Part shown: positions 23,819 to 31,911 of the stretch, in pieces
How positions within the stretch are numbered: the first letter of the stretch is position 1
Layout of the letters: each line of letters starts with the position of its first letter
Assembly (NCBI GenBank): GCA_947258885.1
Contig: CAMYKD010000049.1
Coordinates: 1-34,241 of the forward strand
Direction: 5' to 3'
Source: an uncultured Kiloniellales bacterium
Lineage (GTDB): Bacteria > Pseudomonadota > Alphaproteobacteria > Kiloniellales > JAKSDN01
Length of the DNA: 34,241 bases
Made by a program: the position numbers and the translations under genes
The notes under the pieces: model-generated
What the model saw: only the letters and a program-made list of their open reading frames with translations
The model's database searches: none
Told to the model about the DNA's origin: nothing

Positions 23819-25846
23819 TCAGACGAGCGCCCGCGGGATCGTCAGGTTCCACTCGCGCCGGGCGAAGGGCGCCTCGCCTTCATAAGTCTCCAGATCGCCG
23901 TTGAACTTGAACGACTCGAATGTGGCAGTCAGGCGCGTACGGCACTCGATACGCACGGACCAGTCGCCGCGCTGCAGCGTCGTAGTCTGGACGAGCTCGG
24001 TCTGGGCCGACAGCGGGTCGCTCTCGCCGATCCGATGGCGCCTTAGCAGCGAGTAGCCGAGATCGAGGTCGATCACCTCGATCCGTGCGAGCGTGGCGCC
24101 GCCCAGCTCGCCGCCGTCGCCGCGCAGGGTGAACACCGTTTCGTTGCTGGTCAGGTCGGTCTCGATGGTCCGGCGCATGACCATGTGGCGCAGCTTCTTA
24201 TGGCCCTTTGCCGGCGCGGCTTCCGGAGGCTCGAAGAGCAGCAGGCGTTCATCGCCCGCGCGCGGCGGCCGGACCGGCAGCGTCAGCGTGCTGGCCCCGG
24301 TGCGCAGGCCGATCACCGCTGCCTCCGGGGGCGGCCAAGCGATCGGCCAGTAGCTGGTGGAGAGCGCGAGCCGCAGGCGGTGGCCGGCCGGAATGGCGTG
24401 GGCGATGTCGTTGAGCTGAAGGCGCACCTGGTACCAGCGACCGGGCTCGAGCGGCGCGGGCTGTTCATGGCCATCGCGGTGCGTCAGGTTGAGCAGGCCG
24501 TAGCTCACCCGCAGCGACGAGCCGTCCGGCGCCACGTCGCAGAGCCGCGCGGCCAAAAGCGCGACCGGCGCGTCGGCCCGCAGCTCGAGCGCGAGGACCG
24601 GCGCGCCCAGGATCTCGAGCGGCTCGCCCAGCGGCTCGCCGTCGAAGGCAAGCGAGCCGCCGTCATCGGGGCGCTGGTCGGAGGGCATCTCGCCCTCGGC
24701 GCCGAAGCCGCACCACTCGCCGCTGCGCAGGCCGGTGGTCTGCGGCGAGCAGAACGACAGCTCGGTTTCGCGCGCGGGAACTGAGTCCAGGCGGCCCGGG
24801 TTCAAGTGCAGACGGCGCTGCTGGATACGTGGACTGGGCCAGGCCTCCTCGGCGACCCAGCGGCCGGGCCGGGTCTCGTAGTACGGTCGAGGCGCCACGC
24901 TGTCCTGCATCCAGACGCGGTAGAGCGGCTCGTCCATGATCCCCGTCTTCCGGCCCTTGAGCCAGTGGTCCCACCAGCGCACCGCCTCCTGCAGGAATCC
25001 GATCTCCGGGCCGGGCACGCCGTCGTGCGGGAAGACATGGGCCCAAGGGCCGATCAGCCCCTTCCGCGGGCAGTCGAGATGGGTGATTAACCGAGGCACG
25101 GCGTTCGAGTAGCCGTCGGCCCAGCCGCCGATTGCGTAGACCGCGCATTCGATCGCCCCATAGTCCTCGCAGACCGAGCCGTGCTTCCAGTAGTCGTCGC
25201 GCCAGGGGTGCCCCATCCAGAGCACCGGGAAGGGCTTGAGCGCCTCGATGCGCTCGCGCCACATGTCCCGCCACCGTTCTCCCACGATCTCCGGGTCCGG
25301 CGGCAGGGCGCCGTAGAGCGTGAGGATCGAGCCCCACTGCATGTTCTCGTTGAGGAGACAGCCGCCCATGTAGTGGGCGTCGTCGGCGTAGCGGTCGTCG
25401 GTCGAGCAGAGCGTGATGATGGCCTTGAGCGCCGGCGGCTTCAGCGCGGCCACCTGCAGCGCGTTGAAGCCGCCCCAGGAGATGCCCATCATGCCGACGG
25501 CGCCCGAACACCAGGGCTGCGTCGCGATCCAGGCGATGATCTCCAGCGCGTCCTCATGCTCCTGCAGGGTGTATTCGTCGTGCAGCAGTCCCCCGGAGTC
25601 GCCCGAGCCGCGGATATCCACCCGCACGCTGGCATAGCCCTCCAACGCGAAGTAGCGGTGGATTGGCTCGTCGCGCGCGCGCATGAAGTCGCGCTTGCGG
25701 TAAGGGATGTACTCCAGGATCGCCGGCACCGGCTCCTGGTCCGCCGACTTCGGCATCCAGATCCGGGCGGCGATTCGGCAGCCGTCCGACATGGAGATCC
25801 AGGCATTCTCGATTTCGCGGATGCTTCCGAGGCCTGTTGCTATCAT
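23819..25846 (-). CDS. CocE/NonD family hydrolase (peptidase S15-like)
   Basis: 675-residue alpha/beta hydrolase of the CocE/NonD group, which includes cocaine esterase and X-Pro dipeptidyl peptidases. It could cleave an ester or an acyl-peptide bond. The N-terminal catalytic domain has VDIRGSGDSGG, the nucleophile elbow GISWGG (Ser123) and the triad histidine probably in GPWAHVFPHDG. The C-terminal part (about from residue 340) is the jelly-roll domain typical of the group, with RLALSTSYWPIAWPPPE. There is no signal peptide, so it is probably cytoplasmic. It faces the ATP-grasp gene tail to tail, and the pairing hints at making and breaking related bonds, which is unproven. Confidence 0.88.
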   Translation of the reverse strand: MIATGLGSIREIENAWISMSDGCRIAARIWMPKSADQEPVPAILEYIPYRKRDFMRARDEPIHRYFALEGYASVRVDIRGSGDSGGLLHDEYTLQEHEDALEIIAWIATQPWCSGAVGMMGISWGGFNALQVAALKPPALKAIITLCSTDDRYADDAHYMGGCLLNENMQWGSILTLYGALPPDPEIVGERWRDMWRERIEALKPFPVLWMGHPWRDDYWKHGSVCEDYGAIECAVYAIGGWADGYSNAVPRLITHLDCPRKGLIGPWAHVFPHDGVPGPEIGFLQEAVRWWDHWLKGRKTGIMDEPLYRVWMQDSVAPRPYYETRPGRWVAEEAWPSPRIQQRRLHLNPGRLDSVPARETELSFCSPQTTGLRSGEWCGFGAEGEMPSDQRPDDGGSLAFDGEPLGEPLEILGAPVLALELRADAPVALLAARLCDVAPDGSSLRVSYGLLNLTHRDGHEQPAPLEPGRWYQVRLQLNDIAHAIPAGHRLRLALSTSYWPIAWPPPEAAVIGLRTGASTLTLPVRPPRAGDERLLLFEPPEAAPAKGHKKLRHMVMRRTIETDLTSNETVFTLRGDGGELGGATLARIEVIDLDLGYSLLRRHRIGESDPLSAQTELVQTTTLQRGDWSVRIECRTRLTATFESFKFNGDLETYEGEAPFARREWNLTIPRALV

Positions 25847-26093
25847 GGCGCTTCAACCCACTAGGCGACCCAAAGGATCCCGGCCCTTGCTCCCGTTAGG
25901 ACCGCTGCCCCCTCGCCCGCTTTACGCCTAGCCGTGCGCGGCGGCAAGAGCCGTTGTGTCGACCGGAATCCGAGCGCCGGCTTCTCTAGGGAATAGGCGT
26001 GCGCGCGGCGGTCCCTCGTAGCTGGAGTGCTTTGGATGCCAAAACCGGCAAGAGGGTTGGGTGGCGTGCGACGATTCGAACGCCGATACGAGG

Positions 26094-27101
26094 TCACAGG
26101 TACCGGTCGGCCGACAAATCGCTCGGCGCGAAACGACCTGCCTCATCAGGCCGGCCGTGCGCGCCGAAATGCCGCTTCGCGAAATCCACGCGCTGTCGGA
26201 TCTCGGCCAATTCCCCGGCGGTTCTCTCCGTCTGCCTAAGGCGATGAAGCAGGCCGCATCGGTTGGCGATCTGAATGCTCAAGCCGGGCCGCGCGTTGAT
26301 CTCCAGGATCAGCGGACCCTTGTCTCGGTCGAGCACGATGTCGATCCCCTGGTACCCCAGCCCGGTCAACTCGGAGGACCTGGCCGAGAGAGTCAGGAGT
26401 TCGTCCCAACGCGGTATGGAGAGGCCGCTCACGGACACCCCTGTATCAGGATGCTCCTCCACGACATCGTGACCGCGAACGGCCGTCAAGGTCCGACCAG
26501 TGGCTATGTCGATGCCCGCTCCGATCGCGCCCTGATGCAGATTGGCCTTGCCCTTCGACGCCCCCGTAGGCAAGCGCACCATCGCCATCACCGGGACACC
26601 CAGGAAGACGACGACCCGCACGTCGGGTACGCCCTGGTACGACACGTTCTCGAATACCGGGTCGAATCGTACCCGGTATTCGAACAGCGCCTTGTCCGGT
26701 TGGTTGGCCAAGGAGTACGTCCCACTGAGGATGTTGTTCACGTGAAACTGCAACTCTTCCGGGCTCATTAGCAGCCCGGTGGATAGGCGGTAGCCATTCT
26801 TCGTCCGGCCCGTGATGACAATGATGCCGTCGCCGCCGCTGCCGCCGGCCGGCTTGACGACGAACTGATCGTAAGCGCCCAGCAATCGCGGCAGATCCCG
26901 CACTTGGTAGGGGAACTCGACCACCGCATAGAGGTCGGGCACGGCAATACCCGCGCGCAAGGCTGCCGTCTTCGTCTCGAACTTGTCGTCGGCCAGGCGA
27001 TAGCAGCGCCGCTGATTGTATCTGAGGAGGAATTCGGCGTTGCGTGCATTGATTCCAATGACCCCGGCGTCGCGCAGCCGCCTGGCGAGCGCGAAGATCA
27101 T
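26094..27101 (-). CDS. RimK-related ATP-grasp ligase
   Basis: 335-residue ATP-grasp protein of the type annotated as alpha-L-glutamate ligase-like. It probably adds an amino acid, perhaps glutamate, to a protein or peptide. The N-terminal region (ARNAEFLLRYNQRRCYRLAD) is followed by the ATP-grasp core with QFVVKPAGGSGGDGI, ALFEYRVRFDP, GVPDVRVVVFLG and the metal-binding tail DKGPLILEINARPGLSIQIA. The ATG at 27101 overlaps the stop of the 7TM gene (ATGA). The open frame extends further but has no protein character there. In family context this ligase goes with a retropepsin-like protease and a transglutaminase-like 7TM protein, as here. The natural substrate is not known. Confidence 0.9.
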   Translation of the reverse strand: MIFALARRLRDAGVIGINARNAEFLLRYNQRRCYRLADDKFETKTAALRAGIAVPDLYAVVEFPYQVRDLPRLLGAYDQFVVKPAGGSGGDGIIVITGRTKNGYRLSTGLLMSPEELQFHVNNILSGTYSLANQPDKALFEYRVRFDPVFENVSYQGVPDVRVVVFLGVPVMAMVRLPTGASKGKANLHQGAIGAGIDIATGRTLTAVRGHDVVEEHPDTGVSVSGLSIPRWDELLTLSARSSELTGLGYQGIDIVLDRDKGPLILEINARPGLSIQIANRCGLLHRLRQTERTAGELAEIRQRVDFAKRHFGAHGRPDEAGRFAPSDLSADRYL

Positions 27102-28624
27102 GGTCTTCTTCCCGCCAGCACCGCAAAGCGGCGAAGTTCCAGGAGTCGATAGCCCGAATAGCGCCCAAGCAGCATTGTGACGCTCAACAGCACGAGCGCG
27201 AGTTCTGGAAACACGAAGAGAAGGTGGTCGACCACGGCCAACGTCATGATCAGGTAGCAAAAGACCGCAACCAACAAGCTGGCGAACGCTTGAGTGAGCG
27301 CCTCGCGAGCGCCCCTTTCGTCCCAAACCACCGACATTCGCTCGATCATCATTGTAAGGATGACCATTGGAAACAGCGCCACCGAGAGGCCGCGCTCGAT
27401 CCCGAGCCGGTGCGTGACAATGCTGAACGCGGCCATGAGCAGGATCACCAGAATTAGGACGGAACCCAGCCGCGGAATCACCAGAAGCTTCAGTGTTTCC
27501 AGATAGAATCTCGCGGCGAGCCCAAAGGTCACGATCACCGAAAAAAGAAAAAGCCCCCAGAGGAGTTCGGTCTCTCGAAAGGCCAGGGCAATCAGTATGG
27601 GCATGAAGGTCCCGAAGGTCTGGACTCCGACCACGTTGCGGAAGAACACGATAACCAGGACGGCCAGGGTAACCGGCATAAGCACCCGATAGACCTGCTG
27701 CGTCTCGAGCGGCAAACCGAACAAAGAGACCGCAAACAACGACGATTTCCTTTTCAACCCGGTACTCACCACGGTCTGGACGGCGCTTTCGGTTATGCGT
27801 TCCACAGCTAGGCTGTGGCGCAGCGCTTCGCCCCCTTCCAGGCGCACGAGCGGATTATCGCCATGCCACCACCTCATGTAGTCTTCTGGAATCTGCGGCT
27901 CGGCCGTCTCCAAGGAGAACGGCTGCCAAGCCGTGCCCAAATGGGCTTCGAGCCAATGGACCAATCCCGCCTCTGCCTTTTGAACCGGTAGTCGTACGCC
28001 GTGGACGGGGCGGGCCGCCACGCCTGCCAGTGCCAGGAGTTGGGCCGCGAGGCGGCTTCGTTTCCTGGGCGTGGGATTCGATCCAAGCAACGCCTCGGCA
28101 TTCATACCCGAAGCAGGGCCTAGGGCCCGGAGCAAAGCGATCACGAACGTTTCGGGGTCCGCGGATTCCCGTTTCGCCTGCTCCACGACCGCCTGGGCGG
28201 CGACTTGGTCCCGGCTTTCGAAGCGTGTCTCGAAGAGGCGTGGCGGATCTTCCGAGACCGGGGCCCCGACCTCGGGCCCGCGATGAATGACCGCCCGATA
28301 GTAGATGTTTTGTTCGCCCGTCGCCTGCCGGATGGAAAAAGTGGCCTGGCGGTTACCTTGGATCGATCTGGTGGACAGGCCATATCCGGGAGCGACGAAC
28401 TGTTGGTCGATAAGCATGAAATGGCCGACGTTCCGCGGCATGTGTATCGAGAGCTTGATCGGGTCGCCGAGACCGCGAAAGGTCGCTCGAATTTCAGCGA
28501 CCCAATGGCTCGTCTTATCCCCGGGCAGTATCGGGACTGCCAGCGCCAGGGCTTTGTACAGGAATACACCTAGGCCGGTCGCAGCGAGCACCAGGACAAG
28601 CATGTAGAGATGGCGTTGGGGCAC
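27098..28624 (-). CDS. Inactive transglutaminase-like 7TM protein
   Basis: 508-residue inner-membrane protein. It has an N-terminal membrane segment (about residues 7-30), a periplasmic domain of about 230 residues resembling a catalytically dead transglutaminase (GDKTSHWVAEIRATFRG near its start), then a block of about seven membrane helices from residue 300 onwards (FRNVVGVQTFGTFMPILIAL and later ERGLSVALFPMVILTMMIER). This matches the family called inactive transglutaminase fused to 7TM helices. It begins with GTG at 28624, one base after the protease stop, and its stop overlaps the ligase start, so the three genes form one tight operon. It may anchor or gate the other two at the membrane, which is inferred from conserved neighbourhood. 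Confidence 0.9.
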   Translation of the reverse strand: MPQRHLYMLVLVLAATGLGVFLYKALALAVPILPGDKTSHWVAEIRATFRGLGDPIKLSIHMPRNVGHFMLIDQQFVAPGYGLSTRSIQGNRQATFSIRQATGEQNIYYRAVIHRGPEVGAPVSEDPPRLFETRFESRDQVAAQAVVEQAKRESADPETFVIALLRALGPASGMNAEALLGSNPTPRKRSRLAAQLLALAGVAARPVHGVRLPVQKAEAGLVHWLEAHLGTAWQPFSLETAEPQIPEDYMRWWHGDNPLVRLEGGEALRHSLAVERITESAVQTVVSTGLKRKSSLFAVSLFGLPLETQQVYRVLMPVTLAVLVIVFFRNVVGVQTFGTFMPILIALAFRETELLWGLFLFSVIVTFGLAARFYLETLKLLVIPRLGSVLILVILLMAAFSIVTHRLGIERGLSVALFPMVILTMMIERMSVVWDERGAREALTQAFASLLVAVFCYLIMTLAVVDHLLFVFPELALVLLSVTMLLGRYSGYRLLELRRFAVLAGRRP

Positions 28625-28625
28625 C

Positions 28626-29123
28626 CTAAGAGGCGTCCGCGGCGCAGGTCGGTTTGGTCGTAAAGGTCGAGGATGAATCCACCAATATGGCGCCTTCCAG
28701 AAACCTTCGGCCGATCAGCAATTGATAGTTCAAGTCCGAACGGTCGGTAAGGTTGACCTCGACCCGCCTCGAGATCTGCGCGACGCACACGTCCAGCAAG
28801 ATGACGTAGCGTTCCTCTGCGTCCGCCCCGGCGCGTTTGATCGTGGCGATGCCTTCGACAGGGCGCTCGAATTTGACCGTGCGACCTTTGTTGTTGGTAA
28901 CGCTGAACCGCACCCATAGTCGCCCGTCCTTGCGAAACCTGGCGACATCCTGCGCGTTCAGCGAAGAGTTGCGCGCACCGGTGTCCAACTTGCCGCGCAG
29001 GATGAGTCGGTCGGGGCCAAGACGCGCGAGTTCCAGCCAGCCGAGAACGATGGGGTCTCCGGCCGCAGCGGCACGGGCGGCAACCAATGACAGGAGCAAA
29101 AGCACGGCCGGGATGAGTCGCAT
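28626..29123 (-). CDS. Exported retropepsin-like (RimB-type) protease
   Basis: 165-residue protein with a signal peptide (MRLIPAVLLLLSLVAARAAA) and a single retropepsin-like aspartic protease domain. The active-site motif is LDTGARNSSL (Asp47), and a family-typical ILIGRRFLEG-like stretch (QLLIGRRFLEGAILVD) lies near the end. Older annotation calls this family ATP-dependent zinc protease, but the DTG motif points to an aspartic enzyme that would act as a dimer in the periplasm. ATG 29123 is the only start that gives the signal peptide. A perfect 7-bp hairpin covers the two bases next to that start. It is first in the operon with the 7TM protein and the ligase. Confidence 0.88.
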   Translation of the reverse strand: MRLIPAVLLLLSLVAARAAAAGDPIVLGWLELARLGPDRLILRGKLDTGARNSSLNAQDVARFRKDGRLWVRFSVTNNKGRTVKFERPVEGIATIKRAGADAEERYVILLDVCVAQISRRVEVNLTDRSDLNYQLLIGRRFLEGAILVDSSSTFTTKPTCAADAS

Positions 29124-29452
29124 GAGCCCGGTTCGCCGGGCTTGTCGCAGACGGCAATCTGCGCGTCTCGTTCGTCGATTTTCGCATGGCAACGCCGATC
29201 GAGCGACGGCTCCGAAGCCTGAGAATCCATGGCCGCTCGCGGGCGGGGCCGTGCATCTACCATGAAACAAGATCATTCCGTCGCTCTCATCTGCGGCAGA
29301 CATCCGGAGGATCGTCTGCCCCCCCTAGATTCGCATCGTGTTGGACACCACACGGACCCTCCCGCTCAATAATTCCCAATCTGCCGCAGTGCGGCTACCT
29401 TCAAAGTTCTCCTTCGCGCGCGAGAGCGCCCGGTCTCACGGCTCGCAGCATA
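29124..29452. other. Upstream region of the protease operon
   Basis: About 329 bases between the protease start and the end of the third ATP-grasp-like gene. The minus-strand frame of the protease continues open up to 29303 but has no ribosome site or protein-like composition, so it is taken as leader. The operon promoter should be here. No defined elements were found apart from the hairpin at 29125-29142. Confidence 0.45.
29125..29142 (-). promoter_or_regulatory. Hairpin at the protease start codon
   Basis: AGCCCGG and CCGGGCT form a 7-bp perfect stem with a 4-base loop (CGAA on the transcript strand). It ends one base before the ATG at 29123 and covers the place where a ribosome site would lie. 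It could limit translation of the operon's first gene. Confidence 0.5.
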
Positions 29453-30415
29453 TTACGATGCCGCCGTGTCGTTCGCTTTGTGCCTGCGCCCGCCGCGCTG
29501 CAAGAGCTGCTGCGTCGACCAGAAGCTGAGCGCCAGCTTCTCGCGCACGGCGAAGCCGGTTTCCAGCGCCCAGCAGTTGACGATGCCGAGGCGGAAACCG
29601 CCGGGCGGCATCGAATGGGCGCTGGGCGGCCGGTCTTCGTGGAAGGTGACTTGGATGCTCGAAACCCCGGGCGTGCGGCGCAGTTCGTCGACCAGTCCTT
29701 GGGGCGGGTGGGCGTACTGGACGCCGTGGGCGCCGAACAGCACCACGCTGTAGCCTTCGCGGCGGTCCGCGTCCTCGAAATCCCATGTGCCCTCGGCATA
29801 GAGCCGGACCAAGGCCTTGGTCCACCCCTCGCCGTAGAGATCGGGCCACTGGTCCGCAAACCGCAGATGCGCCTCGATGATCCTGGCGCCAATGGTCTCG
29901 AAGTTGACCATGCCCGTATAGCCGGCCAAGTGCTCGCGCGTCCACCGGCCACAGTGGTCCTCGATCTCCGGGCGCGAGTCGGCCAGCACGGTCCAGTAGT
30001 CGAACATGCCGCCCTCGAGCGGCTTGCCGATGACGTGGCGCCACCACCTCGGCTCGCCCTTCACGACCGCGACGTCGCTGCTCACATGCGCGCCGTCCAA
30101 CATCGGCATCCACATGTGGCCGGGCCGCTGAAGGTATTTGTACTCCTTGAGCGTGCGGAAGGCTCGGGTCCCCGCGCCCATGCCGCGCAGGTTGTAGATC
30201 GGCTTGCTGAAGACGGGAAATGACGGCGGATCAAGCCCGTGCGGTCCGCAGGCCAAGTCCTGGCTCTCGGCTATCGAAAGCTTGTTGTAGACCCACTTGT
30301 ACTCGGGATTCCACGCCCAGGCGTCGCCATCCTCGGTCGGAATTCGGACCGTCTCCGGACAGGCCACGTTCTCGAAGTACTGCTGGCGCCAGGGGTCGGC
30401 TTCGCAGATCGGCAT
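29453..30415 (-). CDS. Compact ATP-grasp-like protein, unknown role
   Basis: 320-residue protein I cannot assign to a named family. Its layout resembles ATP-grasp enzymes without the usual N-terminal domain: a KWVYNKLSIAESQDL stretch, then SFPVFSKPIYNLRGMGAGTR (like a lysine plus glycine-loop nucleotide site), HMWMPMLDGAHVSSDVAVV (like the central acidic strand), and GYTGMVNFETIGARIIEAHL followed by RF (like the metal-binding end, but with E-x-H-L-R where E-x-N-x-R is usual). The last part (GIVNCWALETGFAVREKL) is distinct. ATG 30415 is preferred over TTG 30421. It is divergent from a MarR gene and lies behind the protease operon. ATP use and ligase activity are inferred, not shown. Confidence 0.6.
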   Translation of the reverse strand: MPICEADPWRQQYFENVACPETVRIPTEDGDAWAWNPEYKWVYNKLSIAESQDLACGPHGLDPPSFPVFSKPIYNLRGMGAGTRAFRTLKEYKYLQRPGHMWMPMLDGAHVSSDVAVVKGEPRWWRHVIGKPLEGGMFDYWTVLADSRPEIEDHCGRWTREHLAGYTGMVNFETIGARIIEAHLRFADQWPDLYGEGWTKALVRLYAEGTWDFEDADRREGYSVVLFGAHGVQYAHPPQGLVDELRRTPGVSSIQVTFHEDRPPSAHSMPPGGFRLGIVNCWALETGFAVREKLALSFWSTQQLLQRGGRRHKANDTAAS

Positions 30416-30610
30416 CGTCAATCCCGCAGATCAGTTCATCAAAGAACGGCTGCAGGATAGCCGGTTTTCGCGGGAAACGAAGACCCAATTGTTCCGGATT
30501 CCCAAAGCGCTGCCATGCCGACGGCTCCCGCCGCCGCACCGCCCGACGCTTTGCTTCTCGTGCCGGACGGGCCCCCAGGTCAAGGCCACCTTGAACGCGC
30601 GCGATAAAGG

Positions 30611-30620
30611 TGTATATACA
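30611..30620. promoter_or_regulatory. TGTATATACA palindrome before MarR gene
   Basis: A perfect 10-base palindrome 6 bases before the MarR start. A close copy (TGTATATGCA) lies at 31115-31124 before the next gene. MarR proteins commonly bind short AT-rich palindromes overlapping their own promoter, so this is a candidate autoregulatory operator. Confidence 0.5.
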
Positions 30621-30626
30621 TATATC

Positions 30627-31094
30627 ATGAATGCAAATCCGCCCTCACAGCTCGACATAGCGACAGCCGCGGAGATCGGCCGGTCCTGCCTGTTCCTGGG
30701 GCTGCGCCGCGCCGACCGGGCGGCGATGCAGATCTACGACGAGGCGCTCAGGCCCTGCGGCCTGCGCGCGACGCAGTTCGGCCTGCTGGTCGCGTTGCGC
30801 GTGTTGGCGCCTGTCAGTGTGAGCGCGCTGGCGCGCAAAGCGGTCATGGACCGCTCCACGCTGACCCGCAACCTCGCGCCTTTGGAGCGCGCGGGTCTGG
30901 TCCGGACCGAGCCCGGCGAGGACCGCCGCGTCCGTATGGTGTCGTTGACGGCCCGGGGTCAGCGCGCTCTCGCCCGCGCCTATCCCAGCTGGCGGGACGC
31001 CCAGACGCGCGCCCAAACTCTACTCGGCGAGGAGCTGTCTGGCGACCTGATCGCGCGGCTGCACACGGCCGTCCAAGCCCTCGTCCCCGACTGA
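30627..31094 (+). CDS. MarR-family transcriptional regulator
   Basis: 155-residue winged helix-turn-helix regulator that probably binds DNA as a dimer and is released by a small ligand. The pattern LRATQFGLLVALRVL, then VSALARKAVMDRSTLTRNLA (recognition helix), then GLVRTEPGEDRRVRMVSLT (the wing) is standard for MarR. The ATG at 30627 follows the palindrome TGTATATACA, which also appears in altered form before the membrane protein gene 70 bases downstream. It is 211 bases from the divergent ATP-grasp-like gene. Control of the membrane protein gene is the likeliest role. The ligand is unknown. Confidence 0.93.
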   Translation: MNANPPSQLDIATAAEIGRSCLFLGLRRADRAAMQIYDEALRPCGLRATQFGLLVALRVLAPVSVSALARKAVMDRSTLTRNLAPLERAGLVRTEPGEDRRVRMVSLTARGQRALARAYPSWRDAQTRAQTLLGEELSGDLIARLHTAVQALVPD

Positions 31095-31113
31095 TTTTTT
31101 TTTGGACATTTAC

Positions 31114-31124
31114 GTGTATATGCA
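31114..31124. promoter_or_regulatory. GTGTATATGCA, second candidate MarR site
   Basis: GTGTATATGCA differs in one base from GTGTATATACA at 30610-30620. It lies in the short spacer between the MarR gene and the membrane protein gene, with the start of the latter 40 bases further on, where an operator would be expected. A T-run (31095-31103) just before it may help end the MarR transcript. Confidence 0.45.
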
Positions 31125-31163
31125 ACTTTTTACCCCGTGACACCGCACAAAGGAGTATTCGAC

Positions 31164-31871
31164 ATGACCGTTTCGCACGACCTTCCGCAAGAACGCCCCT
31201 GGTCTTCCTCCATGAAGGCCCTCCTCGTCGCCGTCCTGCTGGCCTGGCTGGCTGCGGCTTACGCGCTGGGCGCCACAGAGGCGCTCACGACCGACGGCCC
31301 GCAACCGTTCCGGCCGGTCCTGCTCACGATCTTGGGACCGCTCGGCCTGTTCCTGGCCGCCTTGGCCGGCTCGGCCCGCTTCCGGACCTTCATATTGAAT
31401 CTTGATATCCGCCTGCTGACCATGCTGCAGCACTGGCGGGTGATTGGCTTCGCCTTCCTGCCGCTCACAGCCTTCGGCGTGCTGCCGGGCCTCTTCGCCT
31501 GGCCGGCCGGCCTGGGCGACGTCGCGATCGGAATCGCGGCGCCCTTCGTGGTCGCGGCCCTCGCCCGCCGGCCGGACTTCGCGCAGAGCCGCCGGTTTCT
31601 CGCCTTCCACCTGCTGGGCATATTGGACTTCGCCGTGGCCGCCGGGACCGCGACGCTCTCCTCGGGCGCATTCCCCGCGCTCCACGCGGGCCCGCTCACC
31701 AGCGTGGCGATGGAAGTCTGGCCGCTCAGCATCTTCCCGACCTTCATCGTGCCGCTGTTCCTGATGGCCCACCTGGCCGTGCTGTTCCAGGTCCTGGCCG
31801 TACGGGGCCTGGCGGCACGGTCGGCCGCCCGATCGACCCGACCAGCATGGACATCGACACAGGCACCATGA
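31164..31871 (+). CDS. Polytopic membrane protein, probably under MarR control
   Basis: 235-residue integral membrane protein of unknown function with about six hydrophobic segments, among them LLVAVLLAWLAAAYALG, LTILGPLGLFLAALAG, FAFLPLTAFGVLPGLFAW and LGDVAIGIAAPFVVAAL. Start ATG 31164 is set by AAAGGAG (31149-31155) 8 bases upstream. No transporter or enzyme motif was recognised, and the C-terminal tail is a short basic stretch. It lies 69 bases behind the MarR gene and shares its TGTATAT-type site, so it probably answers to that regulator. It may help in export or membrane adaptation, but this is guesswork. Confidence 0.7.
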   Translation: MTVSHDLPQERPWSSSMKALLVAVLLAWLAAAYALGATEALTTDGPQPFRPVLLTILGPLGLFLAALAGSARFRTFILNLDIRLLTMLQHWRVIGFAFLPLTAFGVLPGLFAWPAGLGDVAIGIAAPFVVAALARRPDFAQSRRFLAFHLLGILDFAVAAGTATLSSGAFPALHAGPLTSVAMEVWPLSIFPTFIVPLFLMAHLAVLFQVLAVRGLAARSAARSTRPAWTSTQAP

Positions 31872-31911
31872 CCTTGAGCCGTACGAGCCCGCTGGGGGCC
31901 GCCGCCCCGAC

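Noticed and set aside
26069-26085. tRNA T-arm-like stem with TTCGAAT on the minus strand
   Set aside because: The 5-bp stem and loop look right, but no matching acceptor, D-arm or anticodon arm could be found around it, so no tRNA is called.
28626-29303. Longer N-terminus for the protease, starting at 29303
   Set aside because: The extra 60 residues are arginine-rich with no fold, and the inner ATG at 29123 begins a clear signal peptide.
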